A DNA stretch of 64,000 bases from Hyphomicrobiales bacterium (GCA_013911975.1 JACESF010000011.1:1-64000); one strand, 5' to 3'. Positions 29,229 through 38,571 are shown, counted from the stretch's first letter. Translations and numbers: made by a program. Notes: generated by a model not told the origin, from the sequence alone.

Positions 29229-29597
29229 TCACTCGGCGGAAGCGGCTTCCTCGGCGGCGGCAGCGGCCTTCTTGGCCTTCTCGGCGGCGCGCTCCTGCGC
29301 CTTCTTGCCGGGGGCGGCCTTCTCGGGGTTATTGCGCGCTTCGCGCTTCAGCAGGCCCTGCGCGTCCAGGAAGCGGGCGACGCGGTCGGTGGGCTGGGCG
29401 CCCTTTTCGAGCCACGCCTTGGCCTTCTCCACGTCGAGCGTGAAGCGGTTCTCGGCATCCTTGGGCAGGAGCGGGTTGAAGGTGCCGATCTTCTCGATGA
29501 AGCGGCCGTCGCGGGGCGAGCGGGCGTCGGCGACCACGATGCGGTAATAGGGGCGCTTCTTGGCGCCGCCGCGGGCGAGGCGGATCTTCAGGGACAT
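29229..29597 (-). CDS. rpsP: 30S ribosomal protein S16
   Basis: A 122-residue S16 with the invariant N-terminus [22 protein letters not shown] and an Ala/Lys/Glu-rich C-terminal extension (about residues 84-122), as is common in Rhizobiales. It sits 87 bases downstream of ffh and upstream of rimM. Confidence 0.97.
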   Translation of the reverse strand: MSLKIRLARGGAKKRPYYRIVVADARSPRDGRFIEKIGTFNPLLPKDAENRFTLDVEKAKAWLEKGAQPTDRVARFLDAQGLLKREARNNPEKAAPGKKAQERAAEKAKKAAAAAEEAASAE

Positions 29598-29683
29598 GGG
29601 TCTTTTCCTTTCAAGGTCTCGTTCGGTTCAGTCTCTGGTGCCGGGCAAGCCCGGCGGGGTCATGGGGCTGCGCGGGGCAGCCG

Positions 29684-31225
29684 TCATTTCTTCTTCGGGC
29701 CACCGAGGCCGGGCAGGCCCTTCGGCAGGCCCCCGAGGCCGGGCAGGCCGCCGGGGAAGGTGGGGGGCAATCCCGAGGGCGCTCCCTTGCCGAGGCCGGG
29801 CATAGTGGGCGGCAGGCCGCCGCCCGGCATCTTCTCGGCCATCTGCTGGATCTGCTCGGGCGAGGGCGCGCCGCCGCCCATGCCGAACATGTTGGCGAGG
29901 CCCGCCAGCGGGCCGCGCTTGCCGGCAGCGCCGCCCATGGCCTTCATCATGTCGGCCATCTGGCGGTGCATCTTCAGCAGGCGGTTGATCTCCTCGACCT
30001 TGGTGCCGGAGCCGGAGGCCACGCGGCGCTTGCGGGAGGCATCGAGAACCTTGGGGTTCTTGCGCTCCTGGCGGGTCATGGAATTGATGATGGCCACCTG
30101 CCGCTTGAACACCTTGTCGTCGATGTTCGCGGCGGCGATCTGGTTCTTCACCTTGGCGACGCCGGGCAACATGCCCATGAGCCCGTTCATGCCGCCGAGC
30201 TTCTGCATCTGGTGGAGCTGGTCGCGCAGGTCGTCGAGGTCGAACGCGCCCTTGCGCATCTTCTCGGCGGTGGCCTTGGCCTTCTCGATGTCGATATTCT
30301 CGACGGCCTTTTCCACCAGGGCGACCACGTCGCCCATGCCGAGGATGCGGCCGGCCACGCGCTTGGGATCGAAATCCTCCAGCGCGTCCATCTTTTCGCC
30401 GGTGCCCATGAGCTTGATGGGCTTGCCGGTGACGGCGCGCATGGAGAGGGCGGCGCCGCCGCGCCCGTCGCCGTCGGCGCGGGTCAGCACGATGCCGGTG
30501 AGGCCCACGCGGCCGTCGAACGCCTTGGCGGTGTTCACCGCGTCCTGGCCGGTGAGGCTGTCGGCCACCAGCAGCACTTCGTGGGGCTGGGTGGCGGCCT
30601 TCACCTCGGCCACCTCGGCCATGAGGGCCTCGTCCAGGGTGACGCGGCCGGCGGTGTCCAGCATCACCACGTCGTAATTGCCGAAGCGCGCGGCTTCCAT
30701 GGCGCGCTTGGCGATCTGGATCGCGCTCTGGCCGGCGACGATGGGCAGGGTCGCGACGCCCACCTGGGTACCCAGCGTCGCCAATTGCTCCATGGCGGCG
30801 GGACGGCGGGTGTCCAGCGAGGCCATGAGGACGCGGCGCTTGCCCTTCTCGGTCAGGCGCTTGGCGATCTTGGCGGTGGAGGTGGTCTTGCCCGAGCCCT
30901 GGAGGCCGACCATCAGGATCGGCACGGGGGCGGGGGCGTTGAGGTCGATGGGCTCGGCGTCCGACCCCAGCATGGCGACCAGCTCGTCATTGACGATCTT
31001 GACCACCATCTGGCCGGGGGTGACGGATTTCACCACCTCCACGCCGATGGCGCGCTCGCGCACCTTGTCCGTGAAGGCGCGCACCACGTCGAGGGCGACG
31101 TCCGCCTCGATCAGGGCACGGCGCACCTCGCGCATGGCTTCCCCGACATCGGCCTCGCTGAGCGCGCCGCGCCGCTTGAGCTTATCGAGTATGCCGCCGA
31201 GGCGGTCGGAAAGGCTGTCGAACAT
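29684..31225 (-). CDS. ffh: signal recognition particle protein Ffh
   Basis: The 513-residue GTPase of the bacterial SRP, which targets nascent membrane proteins to FtsY. It has the N domain, a G domain with GLQGSGKTTSTAKIA near residue 106 and DTAGR near 193, and a methionine-rich M domain (about 300-440) that binds 4.5S RNA. The C-terminal tail is a Gly/Pro/Leu-rich repeat (LPGLGG units) ending PKKK. The start at 31225 (MFDSLSDRLGGIL) is the usual one; a longer frame to 31396 is not needed. First in ffh-rpsP-rimM. Confidence 0.97.
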   Translation of the reverse strand: MFDSLSDRLGGILDKLKRRGALSEADVGEAMREVRRALIEADVALDVVRAFTDKVRERAIGVEVVKSVTPGQMVVKIVNDELVAMLGSDAEPIDLNAPAPVPILMVGLQGSGKTTSTAKIAKRLTEKGKRRVLMASLDTRRPAAMEQLATLGTQVGVATLPIVAGQSAIQIAKRAMEAARFGNYDVVMLDTAGRVTLDEALMAEVAEVKAATQPHEVLLVADSLTGQDAVNTAKAFDGRVGLTGIVLTRADGDGRGGAALSMRAVTGKPIKLMGTGEKMDALEDFDPKRVAGRILGMGDVVALVEKAVENIDIEKAKATAEKMRKGAFDLDDLRDQLHQMQKLGGMNGLMGMLPGVAKVKNQIAAANIDDKVFKRQVAIINSMTRQERKNPKVLDASRKRRVASGSGTKVEEINRLLKMHRQMADMMKAMGGAAGKRGPLAGLANMFGMGGGAPSPEQIQQMAEKMPGGGLPPTMPGLGKGAPSGLPPTFPGGLPGLGGLPKGLPGLGGPKKK

Positions 31226-31514
31226 GGGTCCGTCCGGTCGCCCCCGGCCTTGCGGCCGGGGAGGGGTTTCGCGAGGATGCGCCCAACGCCGAGCGCGCCC
31301 GAGGGCGCGGCGCGCTGTCGGGCGGTGGCCTCCGGGATCGGGTCCCGGTCGGCTGGATCGGCGTGGCCGTCCTCTTGAAGAGCGCGCTAATAGCACCGGG
31401 AAGGCGGCGAGACAATGGCGGCGCCGTCGCAGCGGGCGAGAGGCCGGTTCACGGGCCTTGCCACTGCGGCTGTGACCGGATCAGATCGGCGCGGGCTGCA
31501 CGCGAGGTCGGACC

Positions 31515-31925
31515 ATGATCACCCTGCGGATCGTCATCGAGCAGCCGGTCGTGGGCGTGCTCCACAGTCTTCAGGCCAAGGATGAGTCGCCGCTCGACGC
31601 GAAGCAGTCGCGCGAGGGTGAGGCGCTCTCGTTCGATGTCCAGGTCCGGGTGGAGCCGGGGCCGAAATTCTTCGGCGACCAGGTGCGCCGGGAAGGCCCC
31701 GTGCGCCGGTTCGTCTATATCCGGATCGGCCAACTGGCCGGAGACCCGTCCTCGCCCTGGTCCCGCCGGATGAAGATCGACATCCACGATCTGGACGAGG
31801 CCTTGCTGGCGGGTGCGGCCGAAAGGGGCGCCGTGATCGAGACCACTGTGATCGGCACCGGCAAGGACGGCACGCCCGCTTGCGCCACGGTGCGGCCGGT
31901 GGGACGGCGCCTCGTGGAGCGGTAA
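31515..31925 (+). CDS. DUF5990 family protein
   Basis: A 136-residue cytoplasmic-looking protein that matches the DUF5990 pattern: LRIVIEQPVVGVLHSLQ at the N-terminus, then GPKFFGDQV-REGPVRRFVYIRIGQLAGD and SPWSRRMKIDI. No function is known. It is divergent from ffh across a 289-base gap and convergent with the anti-sigma gene. Confidence 0.7.
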   Translation: MITLRIVIEQPVVGVLHSLQAKDESPLDAKQSREGEALSFDVQVRVEPGPKFFGDQVRREGPVRRFVYIRIGQLAGDPSSPWSRRMKIDIHDLDEALLAGAAERGAVIETTVIGTGKDGTPACATVRPVGRRLVER

Positions 31926-31971
31926 GCGGCGGCGCGCCGCCGTTCGATTCACACCGCCCCGGCCGGGAGGC

Positions 31972-32796
31972 TCACAAAGCGAGGCTGGTCGTCCCCTTCA
32001 TGAGGATCGGGCCGGTGGGACGGCCGATGGGCGAGCCGCCGCGCGGCTCCAGGGTGATCTCGAACAATTGGTCGGGCGCGGTGCGCGGCAGGTTCTTCAG
32101 GTCGAGCCGGATGCGGCGCGCCTCGTTCGACAGGCCGATGGAAACCGGCCCGCGCGCGGGGTCCCACAAGGTCCAGACCTCCAGGACGCGCCCGTCCGGC
32201 ACGGCGATGGAGCGCAGAGGAATGAGGTCCGCCGTGCCGTCCGCATAGGCGTTCACCACGGCGGCCGGCTCACCCTGGGGGCCCATGAGCACGGCCACGA
32301 GCCGGGGCTGCGGCGGTCCCGAGAAGGGGCCGAAGGCGATGCCCAGCGCAAGCAGGAGGGTTGCGGCCATGCCGGCAAGGCCGGTGGCGCGCCACAGGGC
32401 GAGATGGTCCCAGAGCCGCGGCCCCTTCGCGGGCGCCCCGCGCCCCGTGCGCGGCGCTCCGGTGGCGCCCGTCACGCCACTTGCGCCCGTCACCCGGGTG
32501 CCCTCGGCCGCGTGGGACGCACGGTCGGAGAGAAGGGGCGATGCCTCAGGGGCTTCCGCCGTGCCGTCCAGCGTCGCGACGATGCGGGCCAGCAAGGCGG
32601 GGTCCGCCACCCCTTCGGCGGCGGTGAAGTCCAGTTCGGCGAGGCGTTCCCGCCAGCGCTCCACCCGGGCCGCGAAGTCGGAATCCGTGCGGATGCGTTC
32701 AACCGCGCGCACTTCCTCCGGGGGGTCGAGAAGCCCGAGCACATGCTCGGCCGCCAGCAGGTCGATCTCGTCGGGGTGCGGATCGCGCGCCGTCAT
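31972..32796 (-). CDS. anti-sigma factor, RskA/anti-sigma-K type
   Basis: A 274-residue anti-sigma factor. The N-terminal cytoplasmic part (DEIDLLAAEHVLGLLDPPEE, residues about 8-27) binds the sigma factor, one transmembrane helix follows (LAGMAATLLLALGIAFG, about 145-162) and a periplasmic RskA-type domain ends with VLEVWTLWDPARGPVSIGL. Its ATG overlaps the sigma stop (ATGA), so the two are translationally coupled. Release normally follows periplasmic proteolysis or a redox or envelope signal. Confidence 0.9.
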   Translation of the reverse strand: MTARDPHPDEIDLLAAEHVLGLLDPPEEVRAVERIRTDSDFAARVERWRERLAELDFTAAEGVADPALLARIVATLDGTAEAPEASPLLSDRASHAAEGTRVTGASGVTGATGAPRTGRGAPAKGPRLWDHLALWRATGLAGMAATLLLALGIAFGPFSGPPQPRLVAVLMGPQGEPAAVVNAYADGTADLIPLRSIAVPDGRVLEVWTLWDPARGPVSIGLSNEARRIRLDLKNLPRTAPDQLFEITLEPRGGSPIGRPTGPILMKGTTSLAL

Positions 32797-33353
32797 GCGA
32801 GGCACTCCCGCAGGGAGAGGAGCGAGCGGCGGACCCAGGATTTCATGGTGCCGAGCGGCACACCGAAGCGCCCGGCGAGTTCGCCATGGGTCAGGCCGTT
32901 CACATAAGCCAGCAGGATGGCGGCGCGGCGCGGCGCCTCCAGCCGCTCCAGGCAGGCCCGCAGGCGCCCGGATTCCGACAGGCGCAGCATGGCGCCTTCC
33001 GGGCTTTCCTCCGGCGCCTCCAGGCCCAGCACCTCGAAATCCTCGGTCAGGTCGATGCGCGCTTCGCCGCGCAGGATGTTCAGGGAGCGATGGCGCACGA
33101 TGGCGTAGATCCAGGTCCGCCCGCCGCCGCGCGCGGGATCGAACGTGGCCGCCTGCCGCCAGATCTGGACGAAACTGTCATGCACCGCCTCTTCCGCCAG
33201 CGCGTCGCGCCGCAGGATGCGCCGGGCGACCCCCAGCATGCGGGCGGCCTCTCGGGCATAGAGCGCGTGCAGCGCCGCCCGTTCGCCGCTCGCACAGGCG
33301 CGCAGCGTGGCGTCGAAATCGAAGGCGTCATCAGGTTCGGACGGTGCCGGCAT
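32793..33353 (-). CDS. ECF sigma factor (SigK-like)
   Basis: A 186-residue ECF sigma factor with region 2 (RILRRDALAEEAVHDSFVQIW, about residues 44-64) and region 4 (helix-turn-helix at LTHGELAGRFGVPLGTMKSWVRRSL near 150-174). It is probably held inactive by the anti-sigma encoded by the overlapping downstream gene. The start at 33353 follows GGGAGG at 5 bases; a GTG 12 bases upstream is less likely. It diverges from a secreted DUF4394 gene that is a plausible target. Confidence 0.93.
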   Translation of the reverse strand: MPAPSEPDDAFDFDATLRACASGERAALHALYAREAARMLGVARRILRRDALAEEAVHDSFVQIWRQAATFDPARGGGRTWIYAIVRHRSLNILRGEARIDLTEDFEVLGLEAPEESPEGAMLRLSESGRLRACLERLEAPRRAAILLAYVNGLTHGELAGRFGVPLGTMKSWVRRSLLSLRECLA

Positions 33354-33519
33354 CGGACCTCCCACGGGTTGGGGAGGTTACACGGCGGCGGGCGCCCTGG
33401 ATGCAGGTCGGTGCGCCCGGCCGGGGAAATTTTTCGTGCGGCGCCTGCATCCGTCCGCCACGCCGGCGTGTAGCCCCTGTGACCGGCCCGCATGGCCGGC
33501 CGGAAAAGGGAGACACATC

Positions 33520-34302
33520 ATGCTCAAGTCCGCTTTCCTCGCCGCCCTGCTGTCCACCACCGCCGTCGCGGCCGTGCAGGCGCAGTCCGTCGCCGCCCTC
33601 ACCGGGGACGACACCATCGTCATGGTGGACGCCGCCGCCAAGACGGCAGGCAAGAGCTGGAAGATCAGCGGCATCACCGGAAAGGTTCTGGGGATCGACG
33701 TGCGTCCCGCCGACGGGATGCTCTATGCGGTGGTGGACGACGGCTCCGTGGTGACCATCGACACCGCCACCGGCAAGGCCACTGCGAAGGCGAAGCTGGA
33801 GAGCATGCTCCCGGCTGGCGTCATGGCGACCGTGGACTTCAACCCGGTCGCCGACCGCCTGCGCCTCATCGGGTCCGACGGCACGAACCTGCGGGTGAAC
33901 GTGGACGACGGGAAGGTCATCCGCGATGGCAACCTCAACTTCTCCGGCACCGACACGATGAAGGAGATGAAGCCGAACGTGGTGGCGGGCGCCTACACCA
34001 ACTCCATGAAGGGCGCGAAGGAAACCGCGCTGTTCGACATCGACGCCTCCGGCGCGCTCGTGAAGCAGGCGCCTCCCAATGACGGCGTGCTGAACACGGT
34101 GGGCAAGCTCGGCGTGCCGGGCAAGGGCGTGGCCTTCGACATCGTCTCGGACGGCAATGGCGGCAATGCCGCGTGGCTCATGTCCGGCGACACGCTCTAT
34201 AAGGTGGACCTCGCCACCGGCACGGCCACGGCGGCGGGCAAGATCGCCGGGCTCTCGGGCACGGTGCGCGATATCGCCATCCTGCCCGCCAAGGCCATGT
34301 GA
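33520..34302 (+). CDS. exported DUF4394-domain protein
   Basis: A 260-residue protein with a signal peptide (residues 1-21, ending AVQA) followed by a DUF4394 beta-propeller-like domain: ITGKVLGIDVRPADGMLYAV and VDFNPVADRLRLIGSDGTNLRVN are its hallmarks. Function is unknown; such proteins are secreted and often under ECF sigma control. It diverges from the sigma/anti-sigma pair. AAGGGAGACAC precedes the ATG at 33520. Confidence 0.85.
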   Translation: MLKSAFLAALLSTTAVAAVQAQSVAALTGDDTIVMVDAAAKTAGKSWKISGITGKVLGIDVRPADGMLYAVVDDGSVVTIDTATGKATAKAKLESMLPAGVMATVDFNPVADRLRLIGSDGTNLRVNVDDGKVIRDGNLNFSGTDTMKEMKPNVVAGAYTNSMKGAKETALFDIDASGALVKQAPPNDGVLNTVGKLGVPGKGVAFDIVSDGNGGNAAWLMSGDTLYKVDLATGTATAAGKIAGLSGTVRDIAILPAKAM

Positions 34303-34353
34303 CGGCGCTGCGGCCCATCCCTCCGCTTCGGCGGGCGCGGGGTGGGCCGCTCC

Positions 34354-35283
34354 TCATTCCCCGGCGAACGGGCCGAACACCATGTCCGGCGCGCTGGTGT
34401 TGTGGCGCGAGGGCGAGATGCGCCCGGCCCATAGTTCCAAGGCGGGGCCGCCGGGGAAATCCATGATGGGGGCCTCGCGCCAGCCCTTCGCGCCCGGCGG
34501 CTTCCAGGCCACGGCGGCCGCGTCGTTGTTGAAGGCGGTCACATACATGGAGCGCAGCGCCGCGAAAGGATGGGCGGCGATGGGGGCGGACAGGGTGATG
34601 TCCAGCACCTGCCGCTCCCGGTCCAGCGTGGCGATGCGCATGGCGGCCGAGAAGCCCGCCTGGAAGCCCAGGGTGAAGGTGGCGCTGGCGGGGTCGAACG
34701 CCACCTCCTTCAACCGCACCACCGGGCGCCCCTCCACCTCCACCGGGCCGAGGAGGAAGGAGGAGCCATAGGCCGCCTCCTTGAGATGGGCCGGGGGCAG
34801 GGGGCGGGCGCGCCAGTAGCCGTCCGGCGGATAGAAGACCAGCGCCTCGTAGCGCCCGCGCGGCGTCGTGGCGAAGAGCTGCACCATGTGCAGCCCCTCG
34901 AACGTGCGGCCCGCCACCCGCACGGGCACCACGGGCGCCCGCCAGAACGAGGCGAAGGTGAAGCCCACAAGGCGGAAGCGCTTGTCGGAATAGAGCACCT
35001 GCGTGCTCGGCTTGGCGGGCACGGCGGGGTCGCCGGTCATGTCGCACTGGGTCCAGTCGGGCGCGGTGCGGTCGGCGGTGAGGGTGCCGAGATAGGCCGG
35101 GTGCACCGCCTCGACGCGCAGGCGCCGGACGGCGGGCGAGGCGAAGGTGAGCGCCACATTGTCTTTCTCCGCGCACAGCACGGGCACGCTGTCGTTGCGC
35201 ACCTCCACGGCGAGCGGGGCGGACAGGGCGGGGGCCGCGAGGGCGAGAAGGGCCGCGAGGGCGAGGGGGATGCGAAACGCCAT
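34354..35283 (-). CDS. exported protein of unknown function
   Basis: A 309-residue protein with a clear signal peptide (residues 1-21, LAAPALSA-APL). The mature part is rich in beta-strand-like sequence with two cysteines (VLCAEK, TQCDMTG) that could form a disulfide. I do not recognise the family. It lies between gabD (same strand, with a terminator between) and the DUF4394 gene (convergent), so it may be a single gene or share the envelope role of its neighbour. Confidence 0.7.
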   Translation of the reverse strand: MAFRIPLALAALLALAAPALSAPLAVEVRNDSVPVLCAEKDNVALTFASPAVRRLRVEAVHPAYLGTLTADRTAPDWTQCDMTGDPAVPAKPSTQVLYSDKRFRLVGFTFASFWRAPVVPVRVAGRTFEGLHMVQLFATTPRGRYEALVFYPPDGYWRARPLPPAHLKEAAYGSSFLLGPVEVEGRPVVRLKEVAFDPASATFTLGFQAGFSAAMRIATLDRERQVLDITLSAPIAAHPFAALRSMYVTAFNNDAAAVAWKPPGAKGWREAPIMDFPGGPALELWAGRISPSRHNTSAPDMVFGPFAGE

Positions 35284-35303
35284 TCGGACGTCCTCCGGCG
35301 GGC

Positions 35304-35337
35304 AAAGAAAAACCGGCCGGGACAGGTCCCGGCCGGT
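35304..35337 (-). terminator. rho-independent terminator after gabD
   Basis: On the minus strand ACCGGCCGGGAC-CT-GTCCCGGCCGGT is followed by TTTTTCTTT. It separates gabD from the downstream exported protein. Confidence 0.9.
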
Positions 35338-35361
35338 GGATCTTACGCGAGCGGACGGACG

Positions 35362-36837
35362 TCAGATGCCGCCGATGCAGACATATTTGGTGATCAGATA
35401 GTCGTCGCAGCCGTACTTGGAGCCTTCCTTGCCGAAGCCACTCTCCTTCACGCCGCCGAAGGGCGCCACCTCGGTGGTGATGACACCCGCATTGACGCCC
35501 ACCTGCCCGTATTCCAGCCCCTCGGACACGCGGAAGGCGCGGCCGAGATCCTTGGTGAAGAAGTAGCAGGCGAGGCCGTATTCGGTGGCGTTGGCGAGGC
35601 GGATGGCGTCCGCCTCGGTCTCGAACTTGAAGACCGGGGCCATGGGGCCGAAAATCTCCTCGCGGGAGAATTCCATGTCCGGCGTCGCCCCGGCGATGAC
35701 GGTGGGCTCAAAGAAGGTGCCGCCCAGCGCGTGGCGATGCCCGCCCGTCACCACCTTGCCGCCCTTGTCCAGCGCGTCCTTCAGCAGGCGCTCCACCTTG
35801 GCGACCGCCTTCTCCTCGATGAGCGGGCCCTGCACCACGCCCTCCTCCAGGCCGTTGCCCACCTTCAGCGCCTTGGAGGCGGCGGCGAACTTCTCCACGA
35901 AGGCGTCATAGATGCCCGCCTGTACATAGAAGCGGTTGGCGCACACGCAGGTCTGGCCGGCATTGCGATACTTGGAGGCGATCGCGCCTTCCACGGCCTT
36001 GTCCAGGTCCGCGTCGTCGAACACCAGGAAGGGCGCGTTGCCGCCCAGCTCGAAGGAGACCTTCTTCACCGTGTCGGCGCACTGCTTCATCAGCAGCTTG
36101 CCCACGGCCGTGGAGCCCGTGAAGGTCAGCTTCTTCACCAGCGGGTTGGAGGTCATCTCCGCGCCGATGGCCTTGGCATCGCCGATCACGATGTTGATGA
36201 CGCCCGCCGGGATGCCCGCCATCTCCGCCAGCACGCCCCAGGCGAGGCCGGAATAGGGGGTGAGCTCCGAGGGCTTGCACACCACGGTGCAGCCCGCCGC
36301 CAGCGCCGCGCCGATCTTGCGCGAGAGCATGGAGGACGGGAAGTTCCAGGGGGTGATGGCCGCCACCACGCCCACCGGCTCCTTGGTCACGAGGATGCGG
36401 CGGTCCGCCCAGGGGGAGGGGATGGTGTCGCCATAGATGCGCCGGGCTTCCTCGGCGAACCAGCGCACATAGGCGGCGGAGGCGCCGACCTCGCCCTTGG
36501 CCTCGGCCAGCGGCTTGCCCTGCTCGGTGGTGAGGATGAGGCCCAGCTCGTCCTGGTTGGCGAGGATGAGGTCGGCCAGCTTGTGCAGCAGCGCGGAGCG
36601 CTCGGCGGCGGTCTTGGCGCGCCACGCGGGGAAGGCGGCGGATGCGGCCTCGATGGCGCGCCGCGTCTCCGCGCCGCCGCCGTCAGGCACCGTGCCCAGC
36701 AATGCGCCGGTGGCGGGGTTCGCCACATTGAGGGTTCCACCCCCGTCCGCGTCCACCCATTTGCCGCCGATGAGCATCTGCTCGCGCATCAGGGGAAATT
36801 CGGGAGCATCACCGGGAATGGGGGCGTGGGCGGTCAT
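35362..36837 (-). CDS. gabD: succinate-semialdehyde dehydrogenase (NAD(P)+)
   Basis: A 491-residue aldehyde dehydrogenase closest to GabD, which oxidises succinate semialdehyde to succinate in GABA degradation. Visible are the NAD(P)-fold motif FTGSTAVGKLL near residue 240, the catalytic glutamate in FELGGNAPF near 262, and the nucleophilic cysteine in GQTCVCANR near 296. GAGGAAATC precedes the ATG at 36837. No gabT is adjacent, so a glutarate-semialdehyde or other role cannot be excluded. Confidence 0.9.
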   Translation of the reverse strand: MTAHAPIPGDAPEFPLMREQMLIGGKWVDADGGGTLNVANPATGALLGTVPDGGGAETRRAIEAASAAFPAWRAKTAAERSALLHKLADLILANQDELGLILTTEQGKPLAEAKGEVGASAAYVRWFAEEARRIYGDTIPSPWADRRILVTKEPVGVVAAITPWNFPSSMLSRKIGAALAAGCTVVCKPSELTPYSGLAWGVLAEMAGIPAGVINIVIGDAKAIGAEMTSNPLVKKLTFTGSTAVGKLLMKQCADTVKKVSFELGGNAPFLVFDDADLDKAVEGAIASKYRNAGQTCVCANRFYVQAGIYDAFVEKFAAASKALKVGNGLEEGVVQGPLIEEKAVAKVERLLKDALDKGGKVVTGGHRHALGGTFFEPTVIAGATPDMEFSREEIFGPMAPVFKFETEADAIRLANATEYGLACYFFTKDLGRAFRVSEGLEYGQVGVNAGVITTEVAPFGGVKESGFGKEGSKYGCDDYLITKYVCIGGI

Positions 36838-36907
36838 GATTTCCTCGCGCATGCTGGGGCGCCGGCTCGCTGCCGGGCGGTCCGCGACGTGACGTGCGTG
36901 CGAAGGA

Positions 36908-37129
36908 CTAGCGCACGCAGGTGATGGAATGGAAGGGGACGATCTGTTCCTTGTGGTTTTCGCCCCCGGAGACATGGCAGCGCAGATAGTCCCGGCCGAC
37001 GGACATGGGCGCATAGCCCGTGATGGTTCCGCCCCCGACCACCTGGATGACGATGGCCTGCCCGTCCTTGGCCCCGACGATGTCGAGAATGGCCTGCCGG
37101 AAATCGTCGTCCTTCATCTGGCAACGCAT
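36908..37129 (-). CDS. small protein of unknown function, 73 residues
   Basis: A 73-residue soluble-looking protein with a strong ribosome binding site (AAGGAGAC, about 5 bases before the ATG). It has two cysteines in the middle and end (RCHVSGG, SITCVR) plus one at the N-terminus, and a predicted small beta-rich core (AIVIQVVGGGTITGYAPMSVG). Not a family I recognise. It lies 71 bases upstream of gabD and may be co-transcribed with it. Confidence 0.6.
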   Translation of the reverse strand: MRCQMKDDDFRQAILDIVGAKDGQAIVIQVVGGGTITGYAPMSVGRDYLRCHVSGGENHKEQIVPFHSITCVR

Positions 37130-37266
37130 TGGCTGTCTCCTTCTCGGCGTATCCTCCCGGGCTCTGTGCCCGTCCGGCCTTTGCGGCTCGGCACCACTAT
37201 ACGCCAGGAGGGCCGCCTTCAGGCATGCGCGCCGCGCATCCGTCGCCGCCCGGCCCGCCGGTACGG

Positions 37267-38571
37267 TCAGACCGGCGCGATGGCGTGGAAGAAGGTGCCG
37301 GTCACATGACCGCGCCGGCTGCCCTCCGCGCCGAGGGACTGGCCCTGCGCGTCCGAGAGTTCCGCGAGGGGCGCGTCCGCGCCGCGATCGGTGATGGTGG
37401 CATAGTGGAATTCATGCCCGCGCACCCGACCGCCCGCCGGGCCGAGCGGCGAGGGGGCAAGGAGATGGGCCTCGCGATAGCCGAGCGTCATCTTGCGGCG
37501 CGCGAAGCTCGTCTCGATGGAGAGCAGCCCCGCCATGGGATGCGCAATGCCAGCCGCGTCCGTCAGCACCGTGCCCAGCGCCATGTAGCCCCCGCATTCC
37601 CCATGCACTGGCCGAGTCTGCGCGAAGTGGGCGAGCCCGGCCTTGAACCGCGCGGCGGCGGCGAGCGCGCCCGCATGCAGCTCGGGATAGCCGCCGGGCA
37701 GCCAGCAGGCGTCGCAGGTCTCGTCCGGGCCTTCGTCCGCCAGGGGGGAGAAGGGCAGGATCTCCGCGCCCGCCTCGCGCCAGGCGGCGAGATGATGGCC
37801 GTAGAGGAAGGAGAAAGCCGCGTCGCGGGCGAGCGCGATCCTTTGGCCGGGGGGCGGCAGGTGGCGGGCGGTGCCGCCGGGCGGCGCGGTGTCGGCGGAC
37901 AGGGCCAGGATGGCGTCGAGGTCGAGATGGCGCTCCGCCATGTCGGCGAGGCCGGCGAGGCGCGCGGCGAGATCGCCATGTTCGTCCGCCTGGACGAGGC
38001 CGAGATGGCGCTCGGGCAGGGTGAGCGCTTCGGAGCGGGGGATGGCGCCCACCACGGGCAGGCCGAGCGGCGCCACGGCCTCGCGGATCAGGCGCTCATG
38101 CCGCGCGCTGCCCAGCCGGTTCAGCACCAGCCCGGCGATGCGCACCTGAGGATCATGCAGCATGAAGCCCCGCGCGATGGCGGCGGCGGACTGGGACTGG
38201 CCCGACACGTCCAGCACCAGCAGCACCGGCAGGCCGAGGCGGGCGGCCACATCCGCCCCCGCGCCCGAGCGACCCGCCGTGCCGGGCACGCCGTCGAACA
38301 GGCCCATGGCGCCCTCGACCACCAGGAGGTCGCCGTCCGCCGCCTGGGACGCCAGCGCGCCCAAGAGGTCGGGCGGCATGGCCCAGCTATCGAGATTGAG
38401 CCCTGAGCGGCCGGTGGCGGCGGCGTGGAAGGCGGGGTCGATATAGTCCGGCCCGGACTTCGCCGCCCGCACGTCGATGCCCCGCCGCCGGAAGGCGGCG
38501 AGCAGGCCGAGGGTCACGGTGGTCTTGCCGGAGCCGGACCTTGGGGCGGCGATCATCAGGGCGCGGGTCAT
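37267..38571 (-). CDS. cobB: cobyrinate/hydrogenobyrinate a,c-diamide synthase
   Basis: The 434-residue glutamine amidotransferase that amidates the a and c side chains of hydrogenobyrinate (or cobyrinate) using ATP and glutamine. The N-terminal dethiobiotin-synthase-like ATPase has PRSGSGKTT near residue 9 and AKSGPDYIDP near 38; the C-terminal class I glutaminase has the cysteine in HGECGGYMALG and the histidine in GHEFHYA. It diverges from cbiD, with 70 bases between. Confidence 0.95.
   Translation of the reverse strand: MTRALMIAAPRSGSGKTTVTLGLLAAFRRRGIDVRAAKSGPDYIDPAFHAAATGRSGLNLDSWAMPPDLLGALASQAADGDLLVVEGAMGLFDGVPGTAGRSGAGADVAARLGLPVLLVLDVSGQSQSAAAIARGFMLHDPQVRIAGLVLNRLGSARHERLIREAVAPLGLPVVGAIPRSEALTLPERHLGLVQADEHGDLAARLAGLADMAERHLDLDAILALSADTAPPGGTARHLPPPGQRIALARDAAFSFLYGHHLAAWREAGAEILPFSPLADEGPDETCDACWLPGGYPELHAGALAAAARFKAGLAHFAQTRPVHGECGGYMALGTVLTDAAGIAHPMAGLLSIETSFARRKMTLGYREAHLLAPSPLGPAGGRVRGHEFHYATITDRGADAPLAELSDAQGQSLGAEGSRRGHVTGTFFHAIAPV

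Noticed and set aside
29684..29800. Repeated GLPGLGG-type codons at the end of ffh as a tandem DNA repeat
   Set aside because: They are a Gly/Leu/Pro-rich tail of Ffh, common in the family, and only loosely repeated at the DNA level.
33425..33455. A GGAAAT and CGTCC pair upstream of the DUF4394 gene as an ECF-type promoter
   Set aside because: The spacing of about 21 bases is longer than the 16-17 expected, so I do not annotate it.
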